Below are positions 23,012-32,740 of a DNA stretch of 64,000 nucleotides, one piece after another. The notes beneath the pieces are model-generated. The model was not told the origin of the DNA. It did no database searches and worked only from the letters and a program-made list of their open reading frames with translations. How positions within the stretch are numbered: position 1 is the stretch's first letter; the number at the start of each line of letters is the position of its first letter. Origin of the DNA: JACKFE01 sp050248735 (GTDB lineage: Bacteria > Nitrospirota > Nitrospiria > Nitrospirales > UBA8639); assembly GCA_050248735.1 (NCBI GenBank), contig JBFWRU010000014.1, positions 1-64,000 of the forward strand, written 5' to 3'. The translations under genes were made by a program, and so were the position numbers.

Positions 23012-25096
23012 TTATTCCTTGGAAGTCCGCTTTTGGCCTGGCTTATTGTTGGAGGAAGTTTGAATGAGATGCCAGGCGCGGAGGACTTCGGCGACGGTCC
23101 AGGCTTGGGCAATGCAACCACGCGGAGCGAAGGGAGGTTGTCCGTCAAAAATTTCTCCCAACGTTCCTAGTCCGTAATCGTTGAGATGATGGGCCATCGG
23201 TCCAAGAAAAGACAAAGCCGCTTCGGGATTTCGATAGACTCGATGGTGGGCGAGCACGAAAGGACCAAGCAGCCAGCCCCAGACAGTACCTTGATGATAG
23301 GCTCCATCCCGTTGCCGTATATCGCCGCCATACTGCCCTACATATTGAGGATCTTCCGGCCCCAAGCTGCGTAACCCGTAGGAGGTGTACAGGTGTTGAG
23401 CGCAATAGTCCACGACAGCCTGTTGTTGTGTGGTGGTGAGCGGACTGTTGGGTAACGACACCGCAAACAATTGATTGGGCCGTGGGGAGGGATCGTGCCC
23501 ATGCGGTCCGTCCAGGACGTCGTAGCATCGGTTGAGGGGTTCGTGCCAGTACCGTTGAAATGAAGTTTTGATGTCTTTGGCCAGGTCAAGAAATTCCTGA
23601 TGCGGGACTTTCAGTGATTTCGCGAATGTTCCTACGGTCAGCCAGGCTTGATACCAGAGTGCATTGATCTCGATCGGTTTCCCTATGCGCGGGGTAACCA
23701 CCCAATCGCCAACCTTCGCATCCATCCAGGTGAGTTGATAGCCCGGTTCCCCGGCCTGCAGCAGACGGTCGGAAGGATCCATGCGAATGCCAAAGCGGGT
23801 GCCTTTGCGATACCAGGACAACATATCCAGCAGAATCGGGAAGATAGTTTTGAGAAAGGTGCGGTCGCGGGTGGCCTCCAGATATTGGCGGACGGCTTCC
23901 ACATACCAGAGCGTGGCATCCACGGTGTTATATTCCGGTTCTTCGCCTGCGTCGGGGAAACGATTCGGCAGCATGCCTTGGTTGGCATATTGGGCGAAGG
24001 TGGACAGGATGCTGCGGGCAATGTCGTACCGCTTGGTGCTCAAGGTCAGGCCGGGCAGGCTGATCATGGTGTCCCGACCCCAATCCCCGAACCAGTGATA
24101 GCCCGCAATGATCGTATGGCCAGGCTCCCCCGATGATAACGGGCGTAACGCGATGAACTGATCGGCGGCCAGCGTGAGTTGTCGAATCCAGGCTGGTCTT
24201 TGGGAAGCGGATGATTTGGTCGGGGCAAGCGTGGTCAGTAATGCCTGCTCATGATTCAGACGTGTTTCAGTGCACGAAGCTTCGGGCAGGCGACCCTCAA
24301 GCCGGGTACTGGCTATCCAGGTGACCTCCTCCCCTGGTTTCACATCGATGACCCATGTTCCCATGTGCAGATGATGTTCCCGGTCCGGAAGCCCCCGTTC
24401 CCGTTCCAATGGCAAATCGTAATTCCGGTACCAGGTATTGACGGCTTCGACCGCACCCTTTGAAGCGGACAAGATGAACCGGGGTCCTCCTGTCGGGAGG
24501 ATCTGCAGTCCGTGGGGCAACGGCATAGAGGAAAATTCCGGCAGGTTGCCCAATGTGGTCCAATGATAATCCCGGTGATTGATAAACGCTCGCAAATGAA
24601 GACGAATCGGGAGCGATCCCCTTTTGAACGCATACCGGACATAAATGGTGTTTTCGCCCGGTTCCATCCAGATGCGTTTATCCAGTTGCGCGTCCGCGAT
24701 GGCAAACGTCCAGACCGGAGTCGTACCTTCCAGGTGAAAGCGTTCCAGGAAGTGAAAACCTGTGGGTGCCACGGCTCCGCCATGCCAATGATTGGTAGAG
24801 AGTTGCACGATCTGCCCCTGATACTCCACGGTTTCTTCCAGTTTGCTGACTAACAGAGTTCGTCCGAGCGGTGGCTTGAGCGCGGCCACGAGGAGGCCAT
24901 GATATCGGCGGGTGAACGACCCCGCCACGGTGCCGGAAGCGAATCCCCCGATGCCGTTGGTGACGAGCCATTCCCGTTGCTCGGCCATCCGCAGATCTCC
25001 ACAAATTTCTCTTCCGAAATCCACCGCCTGAGGCCAGTTTGTCGTACTTTTGGATGGTGTCACAGGGGTGCGCGGGCGTTTCGTTGCGGGAGCCAT
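23012..25096 (-). CDS. Glycogen debranching enzyme (amylo-alpha-1,6-glucosidase, GH133 type)
   Basis: The 694-residue protein has the N-terminal GDE domain (REWLVTNGIGGFASGTVAGSFTRRYHGLL, about 42-70 in adjacent blocks) and the alpha6/alpha6 catalytic domain (AGYHWFGDWGRDTMISLPG about 330-348; YNTVDATLWYVEAV about 390-403; EINALWYQAW about 478-487; YHQGTVWGWLLGPF about 612-625). This is the archaeal/bacterial single-activity type. It removes alpha-1,6 branches of glycogen or a similar glucan in the cytoplasm. It starts four bases after the end of the GH63 gene, so they form an operon. Confidence 0.93.
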   Translation of the reverse strand: MAPATKRPRTPVTPSKSTTNWPQAVDFGREICGDLRMAEQREWLVTNGIGGFASGTVAGSFTRRYHGLLVAALKPPLGRTLLVSKLEETVEYQGQIVQLSTNHWHGGAVAPTGFHFLERFHLEGTTPVWTFAIADAQLDKRIWMEPGENTIYVRYAFKRGSLPIRLHLRAFINHRDYHWTTLGNLPEFSSMPLPHGLQILPTGGPRFILSASKGAVEAVNTWYRNYDLPLERERGLPDREHHLHMGTWVIDVKPGEEVTWIASTRLEGRLPEASCTETRLNHEQALLTTLAPTKSSASQRPAWIRQLTLAADQFIALRPLSSGEPGHTIIAGYHWFGDWGRDTMISLPGLTLSTKRYDIARSILSTFAQYANQGMLPNRFPDAGEEPEYNTVDATLWYVEAVRQYLEATRDRTFLKTIFPILLDMLSWYRKGTRFGIRMDPSDRLLQAGEPGYQLTWMDAKVGDWVVTPRIGKPIEINALWYQAWLTVGTFAKSLKVPHQEFLDLAKDIKTSFQRYWHEPLNRCYDVLDGPHGHDPSPRPNQLFAVSLPNSPLTTTQQQAVVDYCAQHLYTSYGLRSLGPEDPQYVGQYGGDIRQRDGAYHQGTVWGWLLGPFVLAHHRVYRNPEAALSFLGPMAHHLNDYGLGTLGEIFDGQPPFAPRGCIAQAWTVAEVLRAWHLIQTSSNNKPGQKRTSKE

Positions 25097-25100
25097 GGTT

Positions 25101-27770
25101 TTATTCTCCGGATTGTTCCAGGAGCTTGGTCACAAGGCCGGTCCATCCCGTTTGATGGCTGGCGCCTAGGCCCGCTCCGTTGTCACCATGAAAATATTCA
25201 TGGAATAGCAGATAATCCCGCCAGTGGGGATCGTCCTGAAACATGTGTAAGCCCCCGTAGACGGGTCGTTGGCCGTTGGAATCTCGAAGGAAGAGACGAT
25301 TCAATCTCCGGGAAATTTCTCCGGCCACCTGCCACAGGGTTTTGTCCTGTCCGCTTCCGGTCGGGCAGGGTACCGTAAAGTGATCTCCCAGAAAATGGTG
25401 AAATTTTTGGAGCGATTCGATCAGGAGAAAATTGACGGGAAACCAAATGGGCCCACGCCAATTGGAGTTGCCGCCGAACAGGCCGCTTCGGGATTCGGCC
25501 GGTTCATAATCCACCCGGTGTTCATTGTCATTGAACTTCAGCACATAGGGATGATCCTGATGATATTTGGATAAGGCCCGAATCCCATAGGTTGAGAGAA
25601 ATTCCTCCTCATCCAGCATGTACTTTAGGACCCGTGGGAGTTGTTCCTGATCCACGATAGAGAGCATGCGGCGAACGCCGCCATCGGGAAGACTGGTGGA
25701 GCAGACGTGGCGCCGGAATTCCGGGCGGTTTTCGATAAACCACAACAGGCGCCGTTTAAATCCCGGCAGGGCATCCACCACCTCCGGTTCCAGGGTTTCC
25801 ACGGCAAAGAGGGGGATCAGCCCGACCATGGACCGGACCTTCATTTGTTGGTGGCGGCCATCGGGGAGATGCAGGACGTCATAATAGAATCCATCCGCTT
25901 CATCCCACAGGGAGGTTTCGTGGTTGCCTTCACCCATGTGATTAATGGCGTGCGAAATATAGACAAAGTGTTCAAAGAACTTGCTGGCCACATCGCCGTA
26001 TGAGGGGTCGTGTCTGGCCAGTTCCAGGGCGATGGCCAGCATATTCAGGCAATACATGCCCATCCAGCTGGTGCCGTCCGATTGATCGATGTGACCTCCG
26101 GTGGGTAGCGGGGCGGACCGGTCGAAGACCCCGATGTTGTCCAGGCCGAGAAACCCCCCCTGAAAAATATTTCTCCCCTCTGCGTCTTTGCGGTTCACCC
26201 ACCACGTAAAGTTCAGCAGGAGTTTATGGAAAATTTTGGCCAACCATATCCGGTCGGCTTTACCCCGTACGCGTTTTTCGATTTTATAGACCCGCCAGGC
26301 CGCCCAGGCATGCACCGGGGGATTCACATCCCCAAACGCCCACTCATAGGCCGGAATTTGTCCGTTGGGATGCATGTACCATTCTCTGACCAATAGCCGA
26401 AGTTGATCCTTGGCGAAATCCGGATCGACCAGAGCCAACGGGACGCAATGAAAAGCCAGATCCCAGGCGGCAAACCACGGATATTCCCATTTATCCGGCA
26501 TGGAAATGAGATCTTCATTAAAGAGATGCTTCCAATCTGCGTTCCGGCCATGGTCACGCCCAGCCGGCGGCGGTGGGCCGGTGGGGTCTCCGGCCAGCCA
26601 AGTCCGCACGTCAAAATGATAAAACTGTTTGCTCCACAGCATCCCCGCGAATGCCTGACGCTGAACGTTTTGCGCGTCGGCGGAATGCGCCGTTCCCAGT
26701 CGTTTGGCAAAGAATGCATCCGCTTCGGCTTGGCGTGCCGGGAAAAGGGTTTCAAACTCCTCACCCAGCTGCCCTTCGGTCGGAGGCAGGTTGGTCAGTC
26801 GCAACCGGAACGTGACACTGTTTCCTGGGGCAATGAGAGGATGATAATGGATGGCGGCTTTGGTGCCGACTTGTTGAGCATTCACCGCCTCCTTTGTGCC
26901 GTTGACGATATAGTCATTGATTCCGTCTTTCACGTAGGGGCCGGCATTGGGCAGTCCCCACAGTCGTTGCGTGTTGGTGTCATTTTCCGTAAAGAGCAGT
27001 TCCGGCGTGCCTTCGCATAACAGCCAGCGGGATCCGTATTGTTCATGATCGAGATGAATCACCTGGGCATCGCCCAGGTCCTCATCACGATTCAGGGTGG
27101 GGCGGGGGGCATGGGGTGTCCAGGACCAGGTATTGCGGAACCAGATGGTCGGCAACACATGGAGTTCGGCGAAATCCGGTCCACGGTTGTGGGCGGTGAT
27201 TCGGATCAGGATGTCTTCGTGTGTGGCTTTGGCATATTCGATAAATACGTCGAAGTACCGGTTGTCATGAAAGACCCCCGTGTCCATCAACTCATATTCC
27301 CATTCATCCTTGCCGCGCTTCCGGTTTTCTTCAATCAACTGCGCATAGGGAAATGGTTGTTGGGGATATTTATAGAGAAACTTCATGTAGGAATGCGTGG
27401 GAGTGGAATCCAGATAAAAATAGTATTCTTTGACGTCCTCCCCATGGTTGCCTTCGTTGCCGGTCAATCCGAACAAACGTTCCTTCAGAATCGGATCTTT
27501 TCCGTTCCAGAGCGCCAAGGCAAAGCAGATGAGCTGATGCCGGTCGCAGATCCCGCCGAGGCCGTCTTCGCCCCACCGGTAAGCTCGCGACCGGGACTGA
27601 TCATGCGAGAAATATTCCCAGGCGTTGCCATGGGGACTGTAATCCTCACGGACCGTGCCCCATTGGCGTTCGCTCAGATAGGGGCCCCACCGTTTCCAGT
27701 GCACCGTTCGCTTTTTGGATTCTTCGAGCCGGCGTTCTTCTTGAGTCAGGGAAGGGTGGGGTGGGGGCAT
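25101..27770 (-). CDS. GH63-like glucosidase (MGH1-like family)
   Basis: The 889-residue protein matches large bacterial GH63-related enzymes that begin RTVHWKRWGPYLSERQWGTVREDYS, given here as RTVHWKRWGPYLS and ERQWGTVREDYS. Other conserved stretches are YRWGEDGLGGICD (about 65-77), FFYLDSTPTHSYMK-like YFYLDSTPTHSYMK, and the C-terminal RSGLFGGNSNWRGPIWFPVN and FLLFHEYFHGDNG-like DYLLFHEYFHGDNG. Family members hydrolyse alpha-glucosyl or mannosyl bonds, including those of glucosyl- and mannosyl-glycerate. There is no signal peptide. It is first in an operon with the debranching enzyme, pointing to turnover of a stored glucan or compatible solute. Confidence 0.9.
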   Translation of the reverse strand: MPPPHPSLTQEERRLEESKKRTVHWKRWGPYLSERQWGTVREDYSPHGNAWEYFSHDQSRSRAYRWGEDGLGGICDRHQLICFALALWNGKDPILKERLFGLTGNEGNHGEDVKEYYFYLDSTPTHSYMKFLYKYPQQPFPYAQLIEENRKRGKDEWEYELMDTGVFHDNRYFDVFIEYAKATHEDILIRITAHNRGPDFAELHVLPTIWFRNTWSWTPHAPRPTLNRDEDLGDAQVIHLDHEQYGSRWLLCEGTPELLFTENDTNTQRLWGLPNAGPYVKDGINDYIVNGTKEAVNAQQVGTKAAIHYHPLIAPGNSVTFRLRLTNLPPTEGQLGEEFETLFPARQAEADAFFAKRLGTAHSADAQNVQRQAFAGMLWSKQFYHFDVRTWLAGDPTGPPPPAGRDHGRNADWKHLFNEDLISMPDKWEYPWFAAWDLAFHCVPLALVDPDFAKDQLRLLVREWYMHPNGQIPAYEWAFGDVNPPVHAWAAWRVYKIEKRVRGKADRIWLAKIFHKLLLNFTWWVNRKDAEGRNIFQGGFLGLDNIGVFDRSAPLPTGGHIDQSDGTSWMGMYCLNMLAIALELARHDPSYGDVASKFFEHFVYISHAINHMGEGNHETSLWDEADGFYYDVLHLPDGRHQQMKVRSMVGLIPLFAVETLEPEVVDALPGFKRRLLWFIENRPEFRRHVCSTSLPDGGVRRMLSIVDQEQLPRVLKYMLDEEEFLSTYGIRALSKYHQDHPYVLKFNDNEHRVDYEPAESRSGLFGGNSNWRGPIWFPVNFLLIESLQKFHHFLGDHFTVPCPTGSGQDKTLWQVAGEISRRLNRLFLRDSNGQRPVYGGLHMFQDDPHWRDYLLFHEYFHGDNGAGLGASHQTGWTGLVTKLLEQSGE

Positions 27771-28140
27771 GGTGGGGGCTCCTCAGGTAAGATCATTCAT
27801 TGTCCGATTATCGTTCAACCTTTTCCCACGATTTTTCAATTTAGTGTATCACGAAAAAATCCTAAACTGGGCTAGTTATCCTGGGCCACGAAAGGGGTCT
27901 TGGCGATTTTCAGGAATCCTGTCGGAGTCGGTTGATGCCATGTATCCAGGCCTTTCCCGGGAGGAGGATACAGATTCCTCAAGTGAGGTGAGTCAGGAGT
28001 TTGAACGTGGACCAATCCGGATACTGCGAAAAATAATCTATTCCCTTTCATCCGGCTCCTCAGAGATAATACCGACGTTGAGTTCCTAACCCAAGGCGGC
28101 CCGGTTTTGCTCACACATGGAAATTTCAGAGGAGGGTGCA
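27771..28140. other. Divergent intergenic region between GH63 operon and sigma54 activator 1
   Basis: It must contain promoters for both directions, but I cannot place them with confidence. No operator like those found downstream of the activator genes is present. Confidence 0.4.
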
Positions 28141-30570
28141 ATGGCTGAGGGACGTACAACGTCTCCATGTCACTCTGAGGGAGAGCCCGTCCCTTCAGCA
28201 GTTTCCGCTCCGAATTCTTCCTTCAGTCCCGTTCCTGTACTGCAGGACGAAGTGCTCCAGCGAGTGGTCAAAGGGGTGGAGACGCAGACGGGGGAGAGAT
28301 TTTTTGACACCTTGGTCGAGGAGCTGGCCAAGGCGCTGGGAGTGAAATATGCCTACTTGTCGGAATTCAATCGAGCGGAGGGATGTTTTTATTCAAAAGC
28401 CGGATGGTCGCCGAATGGATTGGTCCCTCGTTTCCCAGTGCCGGTTGGTGGTCCCTGTGATGTGGTGTTAACTCATCAAGTGGTTCATCATGCCGACGGT
28501 TTGGCCGATCGTTATCCCGGCATCCAAGTCATTAAAGACTGGGGAGCGAACAGCTATTGCGGTCTCCCACTCATTGATTCTTCCGGAAAAGTGGCCGGGC
28601 ATTTGGCGGTGTTGGACGATAACCCGATGCCCAACGGGGACTATACGGCTTCCATTATGCGTATTTTCGTCGCTAGGGCGTTGGCCGAAATTGAGCGGGT
28701 TCAGTTGGACCAAGCCATCAGGAAAAGTGATTTCATCCTGCGGCTCGTCGATGAAGGCACCGCTTCGACCTCCGGAGGGGAATTTTTCCAGGCACTGGCT
28801 CGAAACCTGGCAAAGGCGCTGGGTGTCCGGTACGCCTTTGTGGGGCAACTCATGGCAGAAGCGGGCCGAGTGAAAACTCTGGCCTTCTGGAACGGTGAGG
28901 CCTTCAGGGAAAACTTTGAATATGATCTGGAACATAGCCCCTGCCAACAAGTGCTTGCCGGGGAAATCTGCCATTTCCCTGAACGGGTTCAACACCTGTT
29001 TCCACACGAAAAAGGGCTTGTCGATCTGGGGGCGGAAAGTTACTTGGCCATTCCGTTGCTCAACCAATCCGGTGAAGTGCTGGGGCACTTGGCAGCGCTG
29101 GATGTGCAACCCATGCCCATGGACGCCAGGCTGCTTCCGCTCTTTCGAATTTTCGGTGCCAGGGCGGGAGCGGAATTAGAACGTCAGAAAATCCATGCCA
29201 GGCTTGCGGAAAGTGAAGAGCGCTTCCGTGATTTGTTCGATGAAGCCCCGATTGCGTACGTGCATGAAGGGATTGATACCCGTTTTATCCGGGCCAATCG
29301 GGCGGCTATGAGAATATTGGGAATCAAACCGGAAGAAGTCGCTCAAACCTACGGGAAATCTTTCATTCCCGATACACCCGATGCCCAACGTCGCTTGCGT
29401 GAAGCATTTGCATCCGTGGGGCACGGTACCGAAACCAGCGGAGGCATCCTCGAATTACGTCGGAAAGATAATGACCGGCCCTTATGGATTCAATTGTGGT
29501 CCAAGCCTGATCCCGGCGGGACCTATACCCGAACCATGTTTGTGGATATCACCGACAAAGTGCTCATGGAACAGGAAAAGGCGAGGCTGGAAGCGCAGAA
29601 TATCTATCTGCGGGAAGAAATCCAGAGTGTGCACAATTTTGAGGAGGTGATTGGATCGTCAGCGACTCTCAAAAAAGTTTTGCGCAACGTCGAACGGGTG
29701 GCTCCCACCGATTCGACCGTGCTGGTGACGGGGGAGACCGGAACCGGGAAAGAGTTGATCGCCAGGGCCATTCATAACCTGAGTCCTCGCAAGTCCAAGC
29801 CGCTGGTCAAAGTGAATTGTGCCGCCATTCCTGCCGGCTTGATCGAAAGCGAACTGTTCGGGCATGAGAAGGGTGCATTCACCGGAGCGTTGACAAAAAA
29901 AATCGGACGGTTTGAATTGGCCGACAAAGGGACGATTTTTCTGGACGAAATCGGCGAACTGCCTCTGGATTTGCAGGCGAAGCTTCTACGGGTTCTCCAA
30001 GAGGGAGAGTTTGAACGGGTAGGAGGCATGCAAACCTTTAAGGTCAACGTTCGGGTCATCGCCGCCACCAACCGGGATCTCGAGCACCTGTCGCACACTG
30101 GTCACTATCGATCCGATCTGTACTATCGTTTGAACGTGTTTCCGATTCATCTCCCTTCCCTTCGGGAACGGAAAGAAGACATTCCCCTCCTGGCCCAATA
30201 TTTTGCGCGGAAATGCGCCACGAATTTAGGAAAAAGAATCGACCGGATTCCGGAATCGATGATGGCCGCGCTGCGGCAATATGCCTGGCCTGGGAATATC
30301 CGTGAGTTGGAACATGTCATCGAACGGGCCGTCATTCTCACGGAAGGTTCTTCCCTGGAACCCATCGAATTTTCGACGGGGACGCGGGGAGGTCAGTCGG
30401 GGCCATCCGTTCTGACATTGGAAGAGCGTGAGCGCTTGCATATCATGGATATCTTGGAACAAACGGGTTGGCGTGTCAGTGGAAAGGATGGGGCGGCGGA
30501 GCTGCTTGGGTTGAAACCCACCACATTGGAAGCCCGGATGAAGAAGCTGGGGATTGCAAGGAAGAAATAG
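28141..30570 (+). CDS. Sigma54-dependent activator 1 (GAF-GAF-PAS-AAA+-Fis)
   Basis: This enhancer-binding protein opens sigma54 promoters using ATP. The start is the ATG at 28141, with AGGAGG six bases upstream, giving 809 residues. GAF domains lie at about 50-185 and 210-350, a PAS domain at about 355-480 (FRDLFDEAPIAYVHE), and an AAA+ domain at about 500-740 with Walker A GETGTGKE, the sigma54-contacting GAFTGA loop and Walker B TIFLDEIGELP. A Fis-type helix-turn-helix closes the protein (GAAELLGLKPTTLEARMKKLGI, two blocks). This is FhlA-like, without a receiver domain, so a small molecule or redox signal bound by GAF or PAS is likely. The operator and sigma54 promoter immediately downstream suggest it controls the STAS and ECF genes. 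Confidence 0.93.
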   Translation: MAEGRTTSPCHSEGEPVPSAVSAPNSSFSPVPVLQDEVLQRVVKGVETQTGERFFDTLVEELAKALGVKYAYLSEFNRAEGCFYSKAGWSPNGLVPRFPVPVGGPCDVVLTHQVVHHADGLADRYPGIQVIKDWGANSYCGLPLIDSSGKVAGHLAVLDDNPMPNGDYTASIMRIFVARALAEIERVQLDQAIRKSDFILRLVDEGTASTSGGEFFQALARNLAKALGVRYAFVGQLMAEAGRVKTLAFWNGEAFRENFEYDLEHSPCQQVLAGEICHFPERVQHLFPHEKGLVDLGAESYLAIPLLNQSGEVLGHLAALDVQPMPMDARLLPLFRIFGARAGAELERQKIHARLAESEERFRDLFDEAPIAYVHEGIDTRFIRANRAAMRILGIKPEEVAQTYGKSFIPDTPDAQRRLREAFASVGHGTETSGGILELRRKDNDRPLWIQLWSKPDPGGTYTRTMFVDITDKVLMEQEKARLEAQNIYLREEIQSVHNFEEVIGSSATLKKVLRNVERVAPTDSTVLVTGETGTGKELIARAIHNLSPRKSKPLVKVNCAAIPAGLIESELFGHEKGAFTGALTKKIGRFELADKGTIFLDEIGELPLDLQAKLLRVLQEGEFERVGGMQTFKVNVRVIAATNRDLEHLSHTGHYRSDLYYRLNVFPIHLPSLRERKEDIPLLAQYFARKCATNLGKRIDRIPESMMAALRQYAWPGNIRELEHVIERAVILTEGSSLEPIEFSTGTRGGQSGPSVLTLEERERLHIMDILEQTGWRVSGKDGAAELLGLKPTTLEARMKKLGIARKK

Positions 30571-30576
30571 CCTGGA

Positions 30577-30626
30577 TTCCCAATATTTCGTGAATGTCCC
30601 GAAATATTGGGAAAAAACATTGGGAA
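30577..30626 (+). promoter_or_regulatory. Candidate operator of sigma54 activator 1
   Basis: A perfect 14-bp inverted repeat, TTCCCAATATTTCG (30577-30590) and CGAAATATTGGGAA (30600-30613), is followed by a further half-site ATTGGGAA (30619-30626). It is not followed by a T tract, and a separate terminator lies downstream, so a protein-binding role fits better than termination. It is about 120-130 bp upstream of the sigma54 promoter, the usual enhancer distance. Confidence 0.6.
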
Positions 30627-30670
30627 TACCGCTCAGAAACGCATAAATAAAAAAATAAAAAACCTCATTG

Positions 30671-30713
30671 AAACCGGCCACTTAGATCCTGTCTGAGTGG
30701 CCGGTTTTCTTTT
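30671..30713 (+). terminator. Rho-independent terminator after sigma54 activator 1
   Basis: The stem AAACCGGCCACT (30671-30682) / AGTGGCCGGTTT (30696-30707) is followed by TCTTTT. It ends the activator transcript directly before the sigma54 promoter of the next operon. Confidence 0.85.
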
Positions 30714-30728
30714 GGCCCGATGGTTGCT
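30713..30728 (+). promoter_or_regulatory. Sigma54 promoter of the STAS/ECF operon
   Basis: TGGCCCGATGGTTGCT matches the consensus TGGCACG-N4-TTGCT with one mismatch and the exact GG-N10-GC spacing. The start codon of the STAS gene follows 53 bases later. Confidence 0.85.
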
Positions 30729-30780
30729 CAATACCCTTCTCATGAGACAGTTCACATCCAACAACAGGAGACCCTGACTG

Positions 30781-31038
30781 ATGGTTCGACTCACGGTCAA
30801 AGCCACACAGGACGGAACGACGACCGTGGAAATCGAAGGGCGAATCGTGTCGGAATGGATCAACGTGGTCGAAACCGAATGTCAGGGATTATTGGCGCAA
30901 GGCAACGAGGTGGTGCTTGATTTTACAGCGGTCAACTTTGTGGAAACGGAGGGGGTTCGCATGATACGGCGGCTCATCACCAAAGGCTGTCGCGTCGTGA
31001 ATTGTCCGCCGTTCATTCATCAGATTTTATTTACCTAA
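30781..31038 (+). CDS. STAS-like protein without the phosphorylatable serine
   Basis: The 85-residue protein has the beta-alpha order of STAS (anti-sigma antagonist) domains: VRLTVKATQDGTTTVEIEG, then VVLDFTAVNFVETEGVRMIRRL. In regulated STAS proteins the loop after the third strand carries a Ser (D-S-S-G); here it is E-T-E-G, so classical phospho-switching by a serine kinase is unlikely. AGGAG lies ten bases upstream. It is the first gene after the sigma54 promoter and is followed by an ECF sigma factor gene, so it may help set the activity of that sigma factor. This partner role is inferred. Confidence 0.75.
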   Translation: MVRLTVKATQDGTTTVEIEGRIVSEWINVVETECQGLLAQGNEVVLDFTAVNFVETEGVRMIRRLITKGCRVVNCPPFIHQILFT

Positions 31039-31062
31039 ATGGGTTCGAGGGAGGAGCGTTCC

Positions 31063-31875
31063 ATGAGTACAATCACAGCAGAATCGATTGGTGGTCTGTT
31101 CAGTGCACAAGTATCAGGTCGGGTGAGGAAAGCCGCGACCCCGGTTCTCCGGGTGATCGAAGGCCACGACCGTGACGAAGGTTGCGCGGAATACCATCGT
31201 GCAGAAGCGGACTTGGTGGAACGCGTTCGACGCGGCGACGAGACGGCATTTATGGAATTGGTCGAACGCTATCATTCGTCATTGCTTCGAGTCGCCTTGA
31301 CCTTCGTGCATGGCAGGGCTGTGGCTGAAGAGGTCGTGCAAGATACCTGGATGGCGGTGCTGGAAGGCATTCACCGCTTTGAGGGGCGCTCGTCGTTAAA
31401 AACGTGGATCTTCCGCATTCTGATGAATCGGGCCAAAACGCAAGGGGTGCGGGAAAGCCGGTATGTGGAATTTCCCGGAAAAGCATCGGATGCCGATCAT
31501 GGAGGAATCGACAGGGTAGATGAACTGCCGGCTGCGCTTGGAGGAGAGGGTTGCCCTGGAAATTATGCCGGAATCATTTCTTCCCAAACGGAAGCCTCAC
31601 CTGAACGGAAGCTGTTGAATAAGGAACTGATCGAGGGGATTTATGCAGCCATTCACACCCTTCCGGTTATGCAGCGTCAAGTGATATGGCTAAGGGATGT
31701 GGAGGGGGTTGAATCGGAAGAAGTCTGCAGGATGTTGGGGGTCTCCGACCCCAATCAGCGGGTGCTGTTACATCGAGCCAGGACCAAAGTTCGTCAGGCC
31801 TTGGCTCCTTACATGGACGAAATACAACCAATACCCCATGCCCCCAAACCCTGGTCGCTCAAACCCTGTGCGTAA
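31063..31875 (+). CDS. ECF-type RNA polymerase sigma factor
   Basis: The start is ATG 31063, with GGGAGGAG about six bases upstream, giving 270 residues. A non-conserved N-terminal extension (about 1-55) precedes region 2 (FMELVERYHSSLLRVALTF, VAEEVVQDTWMAVLEGI, FRILMNRAK; about 65-135). Region 4 is at about 205-255 (LPVMQRQVIWLRDVEG, VCRMLGVSDPNQRVLLHRAR). No anti-sigma gene with a transmembrane helix follows. Transcription from a sigma54 promoter puts one alternative sigma factor under control of another. The target promoters are unknown. Confidence 0.92.
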   Translation: MSTITAESIGGLFSAQVSGRVRKAATPVLRVIEGHDRDEGCAEYHRAEADLVERVRRGDETAFMELVERYHSSLLRVALTFVHGRAVAEEVVQDTWMAVLEGIHRFEGRSSLKTWIFRILMNRAKTQGVRESRYVEFPGKASDADHGGIDRVDELPAALGGEGCPGNYAGIISSQTEASPERKLLNKELIEGIYAAIHTLPVMQRQVIWLRDVEGVESEEVCRMLGVSDPNQRVLLHRARTKVRQALAPYMDEIQPIPHAPKPWSLKPCA

Positions 31876-32740
31876 CAGAGGAATATTCCGTGACCGGGAA
31901 TGTGGTTTCCCGGTTTGGAGAATGCCGGGCGGACAGCAGCATCCAATTTCTTGCCACACTTTGGCTCGTTTCAGGGAAGTGGTCATGGATATTGGTCAGT
32001 GAGACGCCTTTTGTAAATCCCAACGCGTCGGACCCCTGCCCGGATTTCTTCTATGGATGTATGGGACGTTCGAGGCCCTCTTGAGGGGAATCCCTGGGGA
32101 AACTTTCCGATCCTTAAACTTTCCGGGACGACGACCGGAGAATAGGGTGTATCCTCAATCTTTGATTTTGAATAAAACTCCGAGAGGCTGAATAGACACT
32201 CCGAGTCACTTAGATGAATCGAAAGAGGGTAGGACCGCACCGATTCCGTAGCTAAGACAATGTGACTTAGTTCCATCCCGAATCCGTCACAGACCATTCT
32301 TGACGCCCATGTATCAAAAATCTAGAATTCAACCCTCAAAATACATATGCCGACGGCCTTATCGAAGGTCAAACCGCCGTCATATGCGAAAGGCGGTGGA
32401 GGCATGGTTCCCTTCTCCTCTCCCCATCAAGAATTAAGTGGTTACAGTCGTCACTGTGAGCACTCCCTATCATACGGGAAGTTTACCAATCACCAAATTG
32501 AGCGAGTCCTCGTCGTCGATGCCGGGATTCGAAATCTCTTGCCCGATTGTTTCGGCACGATAGAGGATTGCCGGTCGTCATGGAGGGTGTCGATCTCTCC
32601 GTACCATCACCTGTTTTTGATCGGCAAGGCGCCGTTCCGGGCGGTGCTCACAAAGAATTAAATTGATACTCAATCCGTCCAAACCCGGTTGGCGGGGAAC
32701 CGACGCCACGGGTTTCGGGTGAAAAAAAGGAGGACATACT
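31876..32740. other. Long intergenic region before the haem protein gene
   Basis: No convincing gene is visible: frames at 32347-32661 (plus) and 31983-32297 (minus) look random. A hairpin CATATG-cc-GACGGC (32344-32357) / GCCGTCATATG (32376-32386) may be regulatory. The promoter of the 32741 gene should be in the last 100 bases. Confidence 0.45.

Noticed and set aside
26403..27875. Long frames of 205 and 278 residues antisense to the GH63 gene
   Set aside because: Shadow frames in a GC-balanced, strongly coding region; the minus-strand gene has clear family motifs.
30577..30613. The palindrome after activator 1 as a terminator
   Set aside because: No T tract follows on either strand and a better terminator lies at 30671-30713.
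31983..32661. Two open frames (minus 31983-32297, plus 32347-32661)
   Set aside because: No ribosome binding sites, no recognisable family, random-looking composition.
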